In this document: positions 43,800-52,443 of the stretch, in pieces
Layout: each line of letters opens with the position of its first letter
Numbering within the stretch: the first letter of the stretch is position 1
Assembly: GCF_004345245.1 (NCBI RefSeq)
Contig: NZ_SLUQ01000012.1
Coordinates: 108,582-172,581 of the forward strand
Length of the DNA: 64,000 nucleotides
Reading direction: 5' to 3'
Origin: Rhizobium sp. BK251
GTDB taxonomy: Bacteria > Pseudomonadota > Alphaproteobacteria > Rhizobiales > Rhizobiaceae
Notes under the pieces: generated by a model
What the model was told of the DNA's origin: nothing
Databases searched by the model: none
Seen by the model: only the letters and a program-made list of their open reading frames with translations
Program-made: the position numbers and the translations under genes

Positions 43800-43952
43800 T
43801 CAGCCGAGCTGCTCAGCGATCAGCTCCTGCAGTTCGCGACGGGTGAGGAGACAGGGAGAGATTTTCCTATTCTCTGTCGGCCGAGTGACGGCCTCATCGC
43901 GCTCGCGCGGCTTCGCCGCCGCGGGCGCGGAAGCGATGTTTGTTGTGTTCAA
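43800..43952 (-). CDS. Very small protein upstream of rpsU
   Basis: A 50-residue protein from a TTG start with AAAGGAAA upstream: it starts MNTTNIASAPAAAKPRERDE and ends CLLTRRELQELIAEQLG, which looks like a terminal helix. Codon use and the ribosome site support it. It is the first of a minus-strand run into rpsU, 32 bases away. Function unknown. Confidence 0.6.
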   Translation of the reverse strand: MNTTNIASAPAAAKPRERDEAVTRPTENRKISPCLLTRRELQELIAEQLG

Positions 43953-44219
43953 TGGGTTTCCTTTGCCGGCCAGCCGGCTGGCATCATCAATTTGATTGGG
44001 ATTCGCCCGTCACAAAACATGGAGGGCAAGCGTTTGCTGCTGCAGGCAAACCCTGCAGACAAACCCTAGGGCTTGCTCAGCAAGTCTCGCATATGGGGAT
44101 TCGCAATGACTATTACAATCTTCCGAGGAATGTAGCTCCAGCGAAAGCGGCAGGGAGCCTCAATCAGGTGAGGCCCTCAATTGCACCAGACCTCCCGAAG
44201 CCGAGCAGTTGGCGTCTGC

Positions 44220-45020
44220 TCAGTTCTTTGCCGTTCCCGGCGCCGCCATCTTCGCATGCTGAGCTGCCAGAACTGACGCCGGCGTGACGTTGGCCATCGC
44301 CGCTTGGAATTTGTTCTTCCAACCGGCCACCACATCGCCCGCCCCATCCATCATGGCATCGAACCCGACCTTGGCAACGTCGGCCGGATCGTCCTTCTCG
44401 GCCTGGCCGACGTCCGTATCCAGCATATCGGCGCGCTCGAAGAAGCGCGTGTCCGTCGGGCCCGGCATCAAGCACGAGACGGTCACGCCGGTATCCTGGA
44501 GCTCGTTGCGAAGGGCAAACGAGAAGCTGTTGAGGAAAGCCTTGCTGCCGTTATAGACGGCTTGATAACTGCCCGGAATGAACCCGGCGATCGATCCGGT
44601 GATGAGGATTTTGCCAGCGCCCCTTGCCCGCATCTGGTTGCCGATCTGCTGGATCAGATAGACCGTACCGACGACGTTGGTATCGATGACCCTGCGAGCC
44701 TCTGCGAAGTCCTGGTCGAGGAAGCCCTTGCCCAGCCCCCGCCCGGCATTTGCGAGCAGCAGATCGACGGAACGGCCGTCGGCCTCGATGCTCTCGGCAA
44801 GCCGATCGACGCCCTCGACAGTCGAGAGGTCCGTGACGACAGCATCGACGTTTGCTCCCATCCGGCGGAGTTCCGCCGCCGCGTCCTTGATCTCCTCCTC
44901 GTCGGCAGCGATGATCAGGTCGTAGCCCTTCGACGCAGCGATCTTTGCGAGTTCAAAACCAATACCGCTCGAGGCGCCGGTGACGACGGCAAGGCCGGTT
45001 TTCTGTTGTGCGCTTCCCAT
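44220..45020 (-). CDS. Short-chain dehydrogenase/reductase (SDR)
   Basis: A 266-residue classical SDR: TGASSGIG cofactor motif, ANAGRG, ITGSIAG with catalytic Ser and YNGSK with Tyr and Lys. The C-terminal region (VVAGWKNKFQAAMANV) resembles DltE-like SDRs of unknown substrate. The ATG at 45020 has AGGAG seven bases upstream; one at 45026 is also possible. It follows the alcohol dehydrogenase by 17 bases on the same strand, so they form one operon. Confidence 0.85.
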   Translation of the reverse strand: MGSAQQKTGLAVVTGASSGIGFELAKIAASKGYDLIIAADEEEIKDAAAELRRMGANVDAVVTDLSTVEGVDRLAESIEADGRSVDLLLANAGRGLGKGFLDQDFAEARRVIDTNVVGTVYLIQQIGNQMRARGAGKILITGSIAGFIPGSYQAVYNGSKAFLNSFSFALRNELQDTGVTVSCLMPGPTDTRFFERADMLDTDVGQAEKDDPADVAKVGFDAMMDGAGDVVAGWKNKFQAAMANVTPASVLAAQHAKMAAPGTAKN

Positions 45021-45037
45021 GATCATGCTCCTCTTCC

Positions 45038-46207
45038 TCAGGGTTTCAGAACGACCTTGATGCAGCCGTCCTGTTTGTCGCGGAATGTCTTGTAGAGATC
45101 GGGGCCTTCTTCGAGTGTGGCCCGGTGGGTGATGATGAAGGACGGATCGATCTCGCCGTTCTGGATACGCTCCATCAAAAGCGGCAGATAATGCTGAACC
45201 GGCGTCTGGGCCATGCGGAAGGTCAGGCCCCGGTTGATCGCCGAGCCCATCGGGATTTTGTCGAGGAAGCCGCCGTAAACGCCGACGATCGAGACCGTGC
45301 CGAAGTTACGGCAGCAGTGGATCGCCTGACGCAGCACATGCGGCCGATCAGTGCCCATAAAGGTCGCGACCTTGATGCGATCGAGCCGCGAATCCCAGCT
45401 TGCGGAGGGCTCGGCTTCAGTTCCGACGGCGTCAATACAGGCGTCTGCACCGCGGCCGTTGGTCAGCTCCATGATTCTGTCGTAAATATCCTTGTCCATG
45501 AAATCGAGCGTGATCGCTCCGGACTTTTCGGCAAGCGCTAACCTTTCCGGAACAGTGTCGATGGCGATGACCCGCTCGGCGCCGAGAATGAACGCGGACT
45601 TGATCGCCATCTGTCCGACGGGACCGCAGCCCCAGATGGCGATCGTATCACCCGGCTGGATGTTGCAGAAATCGGCCGCCATGTAGCCAGTCGGGAAGAT
45701 ATCGGACAGGAACAGAACCTGCTCGTCGGTCAGTCCCTCGGGCACTTTGATCGGACCGACATCGGCATAGGGCACGCGGAGATATTCCGCTTGCCCGCCG
45801 CTATAGCCGCCGAGCAGATGCGTGTAGCCGAACAGCCCCGCAGGTGAGCTTCCCCAAAGCTTCTTCGCTTTCGATGGATCGGGATTGCTTCGTTCGCAGC
45901 CAGAAAAGAACCCGCGTTTGCAGAAGAAGCATTCGCCGCAGGAGATGGTGAAGGGAACGACCACGCGGTCGCCGACCTTTAGCTTCTTATTGTCCTTGCC
46001 GACCTCGACAACCTCGCCCATGGTTTCGTGTCCCATGATGTCGCCGCTGTGCATGTCCGGCATGATGCCGTTATAGAGGTGAAGGTCGGAGCCACAGATT
46101 GCACAGGCTGTAACCTTGATGATCGCATCGCGACCTTCCTCGATTTTCGGATCGGGGACGCTTTCGCAGCGGATGTCGTGCTTGCCGTGCCAGGTTAATG
46201 CTTTCAT
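45038..46207 (-). CDS. Zinc-dependent alcohol dehydrogenase (formaldehyde dehydrogenase-like)
   Basis: A 389-residue medium-chain dehydrogenase of the FDH-like group. The catalytic zinc ligands are in TACAICGSDLH, GHETMGEVVE and the structural zinc cysteines in CGECFFCKRGFFSGC; the NAD motif is GCGPVGQM. Proteins like this oxidise alcohols or formaldehyde. The gene heads a two-gene operon with the SDR, and an EcfG-type promoter lies 43 bases upstream. Confidence 0.93.
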   Translation of the reverse strand: MKALTWHGKHDIRCESVPDPKIEEGRDAIIKVTACAICGSDLHLYNGIMPDMHSGDIMGHETMGEVVEVGKDNKKLKVGDRVVVPFTISCGECFFCKRGFFSGCERSNPDPSKAKKLWGSSPAGLFGYTHLLGGYSGGQAEYLRVPYADVGPIKVPEGLTDEQVLFLSDIFPTGYMAADFCNIQPGDTIAIWGCGPVGQMAIKSAFILGAERVIAIDTVPERLALAEKSGAITLDFMDKDIYDRIMELTNGRGADACIDAVGTEAEPSASWDSRLDRIKVATFMGTDRPHVLRQAIHCCRNFGTVSIVGVYGGFLDKIPMGSAINRGLTFRMAQTPVQHYLPLLMERIQNGEIDPSFIITHRATLEEGPDLYKTFRDKQDGCIKVVLKP

Positions 46208-46249
46208 GTCTTCCTCCCGCGGGGGCGATCATTGCAGTCCTGCGACGGA

Positions 46250-46274
46250 AACCACGACTTCCAGAAGTTGTTCC
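46250..46274 (-). promoter_or_regulatory. EcfG/RpoE2-type promoter, GGAAC-N16-GGTT
   Basis: On the minus strand GGAAC (46274-46270) and GGTT (46253-46250) are 16 bases apart, 43 bases before the alcohol dehydrogenase start. One mismatch to consensus. Confidence 0.65.
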
Positions 46275-46330
46275 CTTTTTGAATGGGTGTAAGTGCGCGA
46301 ACCTGGAGGTAGCCTGCGCATTCTCCGCCC

Positions 46331-46666
46331 ATGGCCGGACGATCACGATTTCTTCGGATATCAGAGAGAGCCGTTGCACTCGCGGGACATCGTCATGATG
46401 TCGCGGCTGCGGTCTTGGTGGCAGCGTGCTGGTGCGCGGTCGGTGTCGGGCTTGATTTTCCGGAGGAATGGTTTCTTCTCACGAACCTGCTCTGCACGCT
46501 TGTCGTTTTGCTCCTCCTGCTTCTGATGCAGCATTTCCAGAACCGAGACATGCGAGCGCTCCGGGCCAAGGCTGACGAACTAATCCGTTCAACCGATGGC
46601 CAACGCAACCGAATGATCGGCGCAGAGCAGCGTGAAGCGCATGAGATCGACGGGAATTGGGGTTAG
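46331..46666 (+). CDS. Low-affinity iron permease-like membrane protein
   Basis: A 111-residue protein with two hydrophobic segments (AAAVLVAACWCAVGVGLDF and FLLTNLLCTLVVLLLLLLMQ) followed by QHFQNRDMRALRAKADELIRS, which is the signature of the PF04120 low-affinity iron permease family. Its substrate in bacteria is not established. Convergent with the isochorismatase-like gene (stops overlap by four bases). Confidence 0.75.
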   Translation: MAGRSRFLRISERAVALAGHRHDVAAAVLVAACWCAVGVGLDFPEEWFLLTNLLCTLVVLLLLLLMQHFQNRDMRALRAKADELIRSTDGQRNRMIGAEQREAHEIDGNWG

Positions 46667-47238
46667 ACGGATTGCAAAAACTCCTCCGTCATGAGGAGTT
46701 CGAGCTGCACCGAAAAACGGTCGCCCAGCAGTTCGAGCGACGCATCATGAGTGTCGTCGGCGCCGGAACAGACGGCGTCACGAAGGACAACAACCTGGTA
46801 ACCCAGGTCGATTGCTCCTAGTGCCGCCGATAGAACGCAGACGTCAGTCTCGCCGCCGGTCAAAACCACGGTGCCGACGCCCTCGGCCGAAAGTATCCCA
46901 TGAAGCGTGCCGCCCATCCACGGCGAATAGGTCATCTTGTCAAAAACGCGCGCGGGAGGGACCAGTCGTTGCAGGATGGGCAGAAGATCGAGCATCTGGG
47001 GGTCTAGACGCTCGCGCGTCATTTGCGACCACTTTTCATAATAAACCCGCCACATGCCGGGCATGTCACTGGAGCGCGAGGGGGTAATGAACCGGGTGAA
47101 GATGGTGCGCTCCGGGAAGCGCCCTGCAAGTTCCTCGATTTGCGCACAAACTTCCTTCATCCACGGCACGTGCCAGGGCGTTTCCTCTCCAAAGATCCGT
47201 TGCATGTCGATGCAGAGATGGATCCAGGGCCCTCTCAT
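46663..47238 (-). CDS. Isochorismatase-like cysteine hydrolase
   Basis: A 191-residue cysteine hydrolase. The triad is Asp11 (LCIDMQ), Lys101 (VFDKMTYSP) and Cys134 (GGETDVCVLS). Relatives hydrolyse amides, isochorismate or similar compounds. I chose the ATG at 47238, with GGGAG six bases before it; the frame is open to 47295 across the end of the response-regulator gene, which ends 10 bases upstream. Confidence 0.88.
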   Translation of the reverse strand: MRGPWIHLCIDMQRIFGEETPWHVPWMKEVCAQIEELAGRFPERTIFTRFITPSRSSDMPGMWRVYYEKWSQMTRERLDPQMLDLLPILQRLVPPARVFDKMTYSPWMGGTLHGILSAEGVGTVVLTGGETDVCVLSAALGAIDLGYQVVVLRDAVCSGADDTHDASLELLGDRFSVQLELLMTEEFLQSV

Positions 47239-47248
47239 TCGGGTCTCC

Positions 47249-47605
47249 CTACGCAGCCATCGCCACAAGCGTTTTTGTGACAGCAATTGAGTCACAGGGT
47301 TTGGCGAAAAATACGCCTCGCGACGGCAGGTCGTCTGGGCGCGGCATTTTCATGCCGGAGCCCACGATGATCTCCATCGGCGGCCAGCAGTCGCGGACGG
47401 ATACGGCGAGGTTCAGGCCGTCCATCCCGCCCGGCATGTCGATATCGGTGAAGAGTATACAGACTTCTGGGACAGTCTCCAGGATCGGCACCGCATCCGC
47501 AGCGTTCGATGCCTCAAGCGCCTCGAACCCGGCTTCTTCGACCAGATCCACGGCGGCCAGAAGCAAGAGGGGTTCGTCTTCGACGACCAGGACTTTCCGC
47601 TTCAT
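47249..47605 (-). CDS. Single-domain response regulator
   Basis: A 118-residue stand-alone receiver domain. The acidic pocket is VVEDEP (residues 8-12), the phospho-acceptor Asp54 lies in LFTDIDMPGG, and the conserved Lys is in FFAKPCD. There is no output domain, so it acts by protein contact or as a phosphate sink. I chose the ATG at 47605. It is divergent from a second single-domain receiver, and an HWE kinase lies 5 kb away. Confidence 0.9.
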   Translation of the reverse strand: MKRKVLVVEDEPLLLLAAVDLVEEAGFEALEASNAADAVPILETVPEVCILFTDIDMPGGMDGLNLAVSVRDCWPPMEIIVGSGMKMPRPDDLPSRGVFFAKPCDSIAVTKTLVAMAA

Positions 47606-47720
47606 GCTACTTCCTAATTTTACAATTCTACGGCAAAATTCCCGTCGGCGGCACAAGTTCCGGAGCCACTTTTTACAGCCCCGGCCTCATATGTACGTAT
47701 GGCGGTGTCAGGAGATTCAT

Positions 47721-48077
47721 ATGTCCACGATCCTCATCCTCGAAGACGAACCGTTTATCGCGCTGGACCTTGAGGAGACGCTGGTTGAAAGCGGCCATCG
47801 AGACCATGTGACACTTTCGACGTGCAAGGACGCCTCGGCCTGGTTGGACGCCCACACACCAGTCGCCGCGATCATCGACCCGCGACTGTCGGACGCGATC
47901 TGCACCACCGTCGTTCGACGCCTTTCAGATCTTGGCGTTCCCTTTGTCGTCTACTCCGGAGAACCGGATTCGCTGATCGAAAACGAGCCGGTCTTCGGCA
48001 AGGGCGAAATGCTCGGAAAACCGGCCTCGCCCGACCAGGTCATTGCGGCCGTTACCCGAGCTCTACAAACGGAATAG
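47721..48077 (+). CDS. Single-domain response regulator
   Basis: A 118-residue stand-alone receiver: LILEDEPFIAL, phospho-acceptor Asp53 in AAIIDPRLSDA, and Lys in LGKPASPDQV. AGGAG precedes the ATG at 47721. Together with its divergent neighbour it gives two receiver-only proteins 115 bases apart; in alphaproteobacteria such proteins (SdrG type) modulate general-stress phosphorelays fed by HWE kinases. That role is inferred. Confidence 0.88.
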   Translation: MSTILILEDEPFIALDLEETLVESGHRDHVTLSTCKDASAWLDAHTPVAAIIDPRLSDAICTTVVRRLSDLGVPFVVYSGEPDSLIENEPVFGKGEMLGKPASPDQVIAAVTRALQTE

Positions 48078-48140
48078 CCTCTGCACAGATCCATCGATTG
48101 AGGTGCCAGATGGCCGTGCCAGGACGTGGTCTCATAAACA

Positions 48141-49929
48141 CTACCCGTCGCTCTTTCCGGGAAGCACTGAGCTCAATACCTGCCGCACCGTGCCGCGGAT
48201 AATGCCTCCTTCATTGGGATCACCTTTTACCAGCGCCGACGTGAGGTTCTTGACCTGCTCGAACGTCAGATGCGGCGGCATCGGCGGGACTTCGGGGTCA
48301 GTCTTGACTTCGAGTAGCACGGGACGGTCGGAGGCAAGCGCTTCCTCCCAGGCAGGCCCCAGGTTTTCCGGGCGATCGACAAACAGACCTTTGAGGCCGA
48401 TGAGTTCGGCGAACCGGTGGTATGGCACGTTTGGAATGCCTTGCGAGGCCTCGAACTTCGGATCACCCTCCATGACCCGCTGCTCCCAGGTCACCTGATT
48501 GAGATCCTCGTTATTGAAGACGCAGATGATGAAGCGGTGGTCGGCCCAGTCTCTCCAGTATTTTGAAACGGTGATCAGCTCTGCCATGTTGTTCATCTGC
48601 ATGGCGCCGTCGCCGACGAGACCGATCACCGGTCGGTCTGGATGGGCATATTTAGCGGCGATGGCATAGGGAACGGCGGCGCCCATCGATGCCAGTCCGC
48701 CCGAAAGGGACGCCATCATCCCGGGCCTAATCTTGATATCGCGCGCATACCAGTTTGCACACGAGCCGGAATCGCTCGTCAAGATGACATTGTCAGGCAG
48801 GCGTGACGACAGCTCCCAAGCGACCAGTTGCGGATTGACGGGATTGGCTTCAGCGTGGGCGCGTTCCTCAAGGAGCTTCCACCAGGCGGCGACGTTCTTT
48901 TCTACGCGGTTGCGCCATTTGCTATCTTTTTGCTCAAGCAGGGGAAGCAATGCGTTCAGCGTTTCCTTGGCGTCGCCGACGAGATTGACGTCCATGGGAT
49001 AGCGCAGCGAGAGCATGCCCGGCTGGATATCGATCTGGACCGCCTTCGCCTGTCCTTCCTCGGGCAGAAACTCCGCATATGGAAAGCCGGAACCGATCAT
49101 CAACAACGTGTCGCAGTCGCGCATCAGGTCCCAGGAGGGCTCGGTTCCAAGAAGACCGATCGACCCGGTAACCCAGGGCAAAGTATCCGGAAGAACGGCT
49201 TTCCCGAGTAGCGCCTTGGCAGCCCCTGCCCCTAGCCGATCGGCGATGGCGACCACCTCGTCGGTCGCGCCGAGCGCGCCGGCACCAACCAGGATGGCAA
49301 CCTTTTCGCCGGCGTTGAGGACATCCGCTGCGGCTTGCAGGTCCTCTTGATATGGCACGATCTTGGGTGCCCGATAGCCGAAGCCGGAATGGAGGGTTCC
49401 GTGCGCCCGCGCCGGTTCTTCATAAGGCATTTCCTGCAAGTCGTTGGGCAATATCAATGCCGTCACCGTCCTGTTCGCCAGCGCGATCCGCACCGCACGA
49501 TCGACAAGATGTCGGACTTGCGCAGGCGTGGAGGCCTGATGGACGAAAGCTCTGGCGACATCCTTGAAAAGGGCGGCGAGATCGACCTCCTGCTGATAAT
49601 GCCCGCCAAGCGCGCCGCGCGCCTGTTGCCCGACGATCGCCAGAAGCGGCTGATGGTCGGCGCGGGCATCATTCATGCCGGTTACGATGTGCCGCCCCTG
49701 GGCCTGAGGTCGCGATACAGACGCCGAGCTCGCCGGAAAATTTCGCGTAGGCAGACGCCATGAACGCGGGCATCTCCTCATGGCGTGACTGGATGAACTC
49801 GATCTTGTCGCCGGCACGGTTTAGCGCGCCGAAGACGCCGTTGATGCCATCGCCGGGATAGCCGAACATGCGGCGCACGCCCCAGACGTGAAGACGGGAA
49901 ACGACGAAATCGCCGACTGTCTGTGTCAT
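48141..49929 (-). pseudogene. ThDP-dependent enzyme (pyruvate oxidase/acetolactate synthase type), frameshifted
   Basis: Together the two frames encode a protein of about 595 residues. The first frame (ATG at 49929) has VWGVRRMFGYPGDGINGVFGAL and the catalytic Glu in SRHEEMPAFMA and stops after TSGPGAAH; the second continues VTGMNDARADHQPLLAIVGQ through the central FAD-like domain to the ThDP motif GLVGDGAMQMNN with FNNEDLNQVTWEQ. The break lies near 49690-49697 and needs a net two-base deletion. It resembles PoxB-type enzymes that oxidise pyruvate to acetate. An EcfG-type promoter lies 40 bases upstream. Confidence 0.8.
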
Positions 49930-49968
49930 ATCGATGCCTCTTGGGTCACATCAAAATAGGTCTGAACA

Positions 49969-49994
49969 AACCCTTGTTTCCGGGTGTTGGTTCC
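49969..49994 (-). promoter_or_regulatory. EcfG/RpoE2-type promoter, GGAAC-N17-GGTT
   Basis: On the minus strand GGAAC (49994-49990) and GGTT (49972-49969) are 17 bases apart, 40 bases before the ThDP-enzyme start. Spacing is in the accepted range, one mismatch. Confidence 0.6.
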
Positions 49995-50099
49995 GCAATT
50001 GCGGCAGATCTCTTCTGCTCTGAAGAGCCGATCTGGAGCGGTTCGATCCGGACGTCCTGAGCGTCGGTCGCAGAGACGCGATCACAATTCAAAGCCAGC

Positions 50100-50124
50100 G
50101 GAACTTTGGTCGAAAACCACAGTT
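50100..50124 (+). promoter_or_regulatory. EcfG/RpoE2-type promoter, GGAAC-N16-AGTT
   Basis: GGAAC (50100-50104) and AGTT (50121-50124) are 16 bases apart, 41 bases before the start at 50165. One mismatch. It is divergent from the ThDP-enzyme promoter, 106 bases away. Confidence 0.65.
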
Positions 50125-50164
50125 TTCCCTGCGTCAAATCTCATGCCAGTCAAGGAGATGTTCC

Positions 50165-50479
50165 ATGCCCCAGGGTGACAAGTCCGCCTATACCGACAAG
50201 CAGAAGCGCACGGCCGAGCATATCGAGGAAGGCTACGAAGATCGTGGCGTTTCTGAAAAGGAAGCCGAGCGCCGCGCCTGGGCCACCGTCAACAAGGAAA
50301 GCGGCGGTGGCAAGAAGTCCGGGTCCGGTCGCGGTCATGCCGAAAACCATGAGTCCTCCGAAAAGGGAGGGCGCAAGGGAGGTGCCGCTGCTGCCTCGCG
50401 GACGAAGGAAGAGCGTTCCGCTTCGGCCAAAAAGGCCGCTGCCACTCGCAAACGCAATGAGCACCACGCCCATCATTGA
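50165..50479 (+). CDS. Small basic Lys/Ala-rich protein (plasmid stabilisation-type annotation)
   Basis: A 104-residue hydrophilic protein. The N-terminal half (YTDKQKRTAEHIEEGYEDRG, then SEKEAERRAWATVNKESGG) resembles the small proteins often annotated as plasmid stabilisation proteins in rhizobia; the C-terminal half is histone-like (KKAAATRKRNEHHAHH). It may bind nucleic acid; the function is not known. A ribosome site AAGGAG precedes it, an EcfG-type promoter lies upstream, and DUF3175 follows. Confidence 0.7.
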   Translation: MPQGDKSAYTDKQKRTAEHIEEGYEDRGVSEKEAERRAWATVNKESGGGKKSGSGRGHAENHESSEKGGRKGGAAAASRTKEERSASAKKAAATRKRNEHHAHH

Positions 50480-50488
50480 CCCCTGATA

Positions 50489-50510
50489 CGGCGCCCGACC
50501 CAGGGCGCCG
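50489..50510 (+). terminator. Hairpin between two small stress genes
   Basis: CGGCGCCC and GGGCGCCG form a perfect 8-base-pair stem around a six-base loop in the 51-base gap. No T tract, so it may attenuate read-through or stabilise the upstream mRNA. Confidence 0.45.
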
Positions 50511-50530
50511 CTTCCCAGGCGGAGGATCCG

Positions 50531-50827
50531 ATGCCGAAAAAGAAACCCAAGCAGAAATGGTCGCAGGACGTGACCGACAACAGCGATGCGATGGACCTCG
50601 AAGGCCGGGTCTTCAAGCAGCGCAGCGCCAAGAAGATCGCGGATTCGCTCAAGCATTCCGCGGAGGAAAGCCCCCGGCGAAAAGCCAGCCCTTTCCAGTC
50701 TGCGATGTCGATGCTCACCTTCTATATCAATCGTGCCGGCAAGCAGCTGTCACGATCACGTCTAGCGACCCTCAATCGCGCCAAGGACGAGTTGCGCAAG
50801 GACTTTGGCAAGCAGCCGAAACGCTAA
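50531..50827 (+). CDS. DUF3175 protein
   Basis: A 98-residue protein matching DUF3175: KWSQDVTDNSDAMDLEGRVF, IADSLKHSAE and SAMSMLTFYINRAGK are conserved. Function unknown; it is basic at both ends. It follows the Lys/Ala-rich gene on the same strand with AGGCGGAGG as ribosome site. Confidence 0.85.
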   Translation: MPKKKPKQKWSQDVTDNSDAMDLEGRVFKQRSAKKIADSLKHSAEESPRRKASPFQSAMSMLTFYINRAGKQLSRSRLATLNRAKDELRKDFGKQPKR

Positions 50828-50900
50828 AGAGCGTCGGCTGATGCCTGCGCTAGGACCGACACGGCGATTTTGAACGATGCGCCGCGGACCGAATTTCTGC

Positions 50901-50925
50901 GGAACACTCAGGTCGAAAATCCGTT
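50901..50925 (+). promoter_or_regulatory. EcfG/RpoE2-type promoter, perfect GGAAC-N16-CGTT
   Basis: GGAAC (50901-50905) and CGTT (50922-50925) are exactly 16 bases apart, 31 bases before the DUF4142 start. Exact match to the general stress consensus. Confidence 0.8.
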
Positions 50926-50955
50926 TTTATGCCGAAATCAATCCAGGAGATTCCT

Positions 50956-51483
50956 ATGAAACAGCTCGCTATTTTATCACTGGCCGTAGCGCTCGCAGGT
51001 CCGGCATTCGCACAGTCTGCGGCGGAAAAGACCGGCGTCAACTCCCTGATCGGTGTTGCGCCCAAAACCGAGGATTTCGTCCAGGAGGCTGCGACAAGCG
51101 ACATATTCGAGATCGCGTCGAGCAAGCTTGCCCTGGAGCGTGGTGACGAAGCAACGAAAGCCTTTGCCGAGCAGATGGTCTCCGATCACCAGAAAACCAC
51201 GGATGAACTAAAGGGCTTGGTGACCAGCGGCAAGGTCAAAGCACCGCTTCCGGCAGCGATGACATCCAGTCAGCAAAGCATGCTCGACAAGTTGAACGGC
51301 CTTCAGGGCGCCGACTTCAACAAGCAATACCACTCTGATCAGGAGTCCGTGCATGAAGATGCGGTCGATCTGTTCAAGCGGTATGGCGACGAAGGCGACA
51401 ATGCCGATTTGAAAGCGTGGGCCGCCAGTACGCGTCCGGCTCTGGAACACCATCTGATGATGGCAAAGGACCTCAACAAGTAG
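50956..51483 (+). CDS. Secreted DUF4142 protein
   Basis: A 175-residue periplasmic protein. The signal peptide is MKQLAILSLAVALAGPAFAQ with cleavage after AFA. The mature part is a ferritin-like helical bundle of the DUF4142 family: SDIFEIASSKLALERGDEATKAFAEQMVSDHQKTTDEL and the C-terminal ALEHHLMMAKDL. Members are abundant in rhizobia and stress-induced. AGGAG precedes the ATG and a perfect EcfG-type promoter lies upstream. Confidence 0.92.
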   Translation: MKQLAILSLAVALAGPAFAQSAAEKTGVNSLIGVAPKTEDFVQEAATSDIFEIASSKLALERGDEATKAFAEQMVSDHQKTTDELKGLVTSGKVKAPLPAAMTSSQQSMLDKLNGLQGADFNKQYHSDQESVHEDAVDLFKRYGDEGDNADLKAWAASTRPALEHHLMMAKDLNK

Positions 51484-51510
51484 TGCTGTGAAAAAGTCAG
51501 GAGGCAAGTC

Positions 51511-52088
51511 ATGATCGACGAAAGGAAAGAAGACTGCGCGCCTATCAGATCTGGGAAAGCGAGGGGCGGCCGGTAGGACGGGATCTTGCGCACTGGTATC
51601 AGGCGGCAGACGGCGAGGCCAGCGCTACCGGCGAAGGAGCTCACTACATGCTTTACTCTGCTTGCGCGGCGTCTGCCGGGTCACTGGTGATCAAGTTCTA
51701 TCGTTCCGGCGATCAAGTTCGCGGATATGTCCGCAAGATCGCCGAGACCGGCGAAGACGATTCGATATTTCCTGGTGAGGAGATGGAGCCGGAGGCTGCT
51801 TTCGATCTGGCCCAATCCCACAATGGAGGTAGCGGCAAGCCGATCTTCGTGGAGCTGACAGAAGGCGTCGAATGGGATCCGTCATGGGGGGCACTCGGAA
51901 ATAATGATCTCGAGACGGTTCCAGCTGAAACGGATGCTTCTCGCGCTGCGGATAATCCGACCGCCTCCCGGCGTCGCACGCGTCTGGCTCGAGAGGCTGA
52001 AAAGGGACTGCGCCGCGCAGTGGGCGAGACGCAGGGTGAGGAGGATGTGAGAAACCGCCGGTCCGACCGCCCAGGAGCCCGATCATGA
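51511..52088 (+). pseudogene. DUF2934-containing protein, N-terminus frameshifted
   Basis: An ATG at 51511 with AGGAGG upstream opens MIDERKE and then stops after 22 codons. The adjacent frame, open from about 51520, carries LRAYQIWESEGRPVGRDLAHWYQA, the DUF2934 core, and continues without interruption to 52088. One inserted base in the AAAGGAAAGAAGA stretch (51521-51534) explains this. The C-terminal part (LVIKFYRSGDQVRGYVRKI and a basic tail) is of unknown function. If the error is in the sequence, the gene is intact and is second after DUF4142. Confidence 0.7.
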
Positions 52089-52321
52089 CAACAAATGGCA
52101 GATCGTCCAAAGCGCAGATTGCAATGGACGCCAGAGGGCAGTCCGAAAGCAACCATGCAGGTGGCACCAACAACGGTGTCAGCAGTGCCAAGCCGCGCGT
52201 GATCACCCATTCCGACGACGCGACGGTTAACAAGAAAACGCCGGGCAAGGGCAAAGACACCAAGGACTGGGACATCAATTACGACGAGCGCGACATGAAC
52301 GAGGGCGAGTGTCAAGGATAG
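52085..52321 (+). CDS. Small acidic protein, paralogue of the one at 24433-24639
   Basis: A 78-residue hydrophilic protein that shares KDWDINYDERDMNEGE and SSAKPRVITHSDDAT with the protein at 24433-24639. It overlaps the end of the preceding gene by four bases (ATGA), so translation is coupled. Probably disordered; function unknown. Confidence 0.65.
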   Translation: MTTNGRSSKAQIAMDARGQSESNHAGGTNNGVSSAKPRVITHSDDATVNKKTPGKGKDTKDWDINYDERDMNEGECQG

Positions 52322-52358
52322 AGCTGAGAAGCAGAGCTGCGCCCTTCCGGCGCAGGCC

Positions 52359-52383
52359 GGAACATGGTGCGACATCGAAGGTT
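52359..52383 (+). promoter_or_regulatory. EcfG/RpoE2-type promoter before the respiratory cluster, GGAAC-N16-GGTT
   Basis: GGAAC (52359-52363) and GGTT (52380-52383) are 16 bases apart, 61 bases before the YdeP-type gene. One mismatch. As the next seven genes overlap or nearly touch, this promoter could drive the whole 8-kb cluster. Confidence 0.65.
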
Positions 52384-52443
52384 TAGTGTGACCGGGGAGC
52401 CTCAACCGAGATGGCTCGCCTCGTCGTATCGCTTGAGGCATCC

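Noticed and set aside
44304..45095. Plus-strand open frame of 263 codons
   Set aside because: Antisense to an SDR with intact TGASSGIG and YNGSK motifs.
47637..47661. GGAAC-N16-AATT facing the minus-strand receiver gene
   Set aside because: Only half of the minus 10 element fits the EcfG consensus; mentioned as weak but not listed as a promoter.
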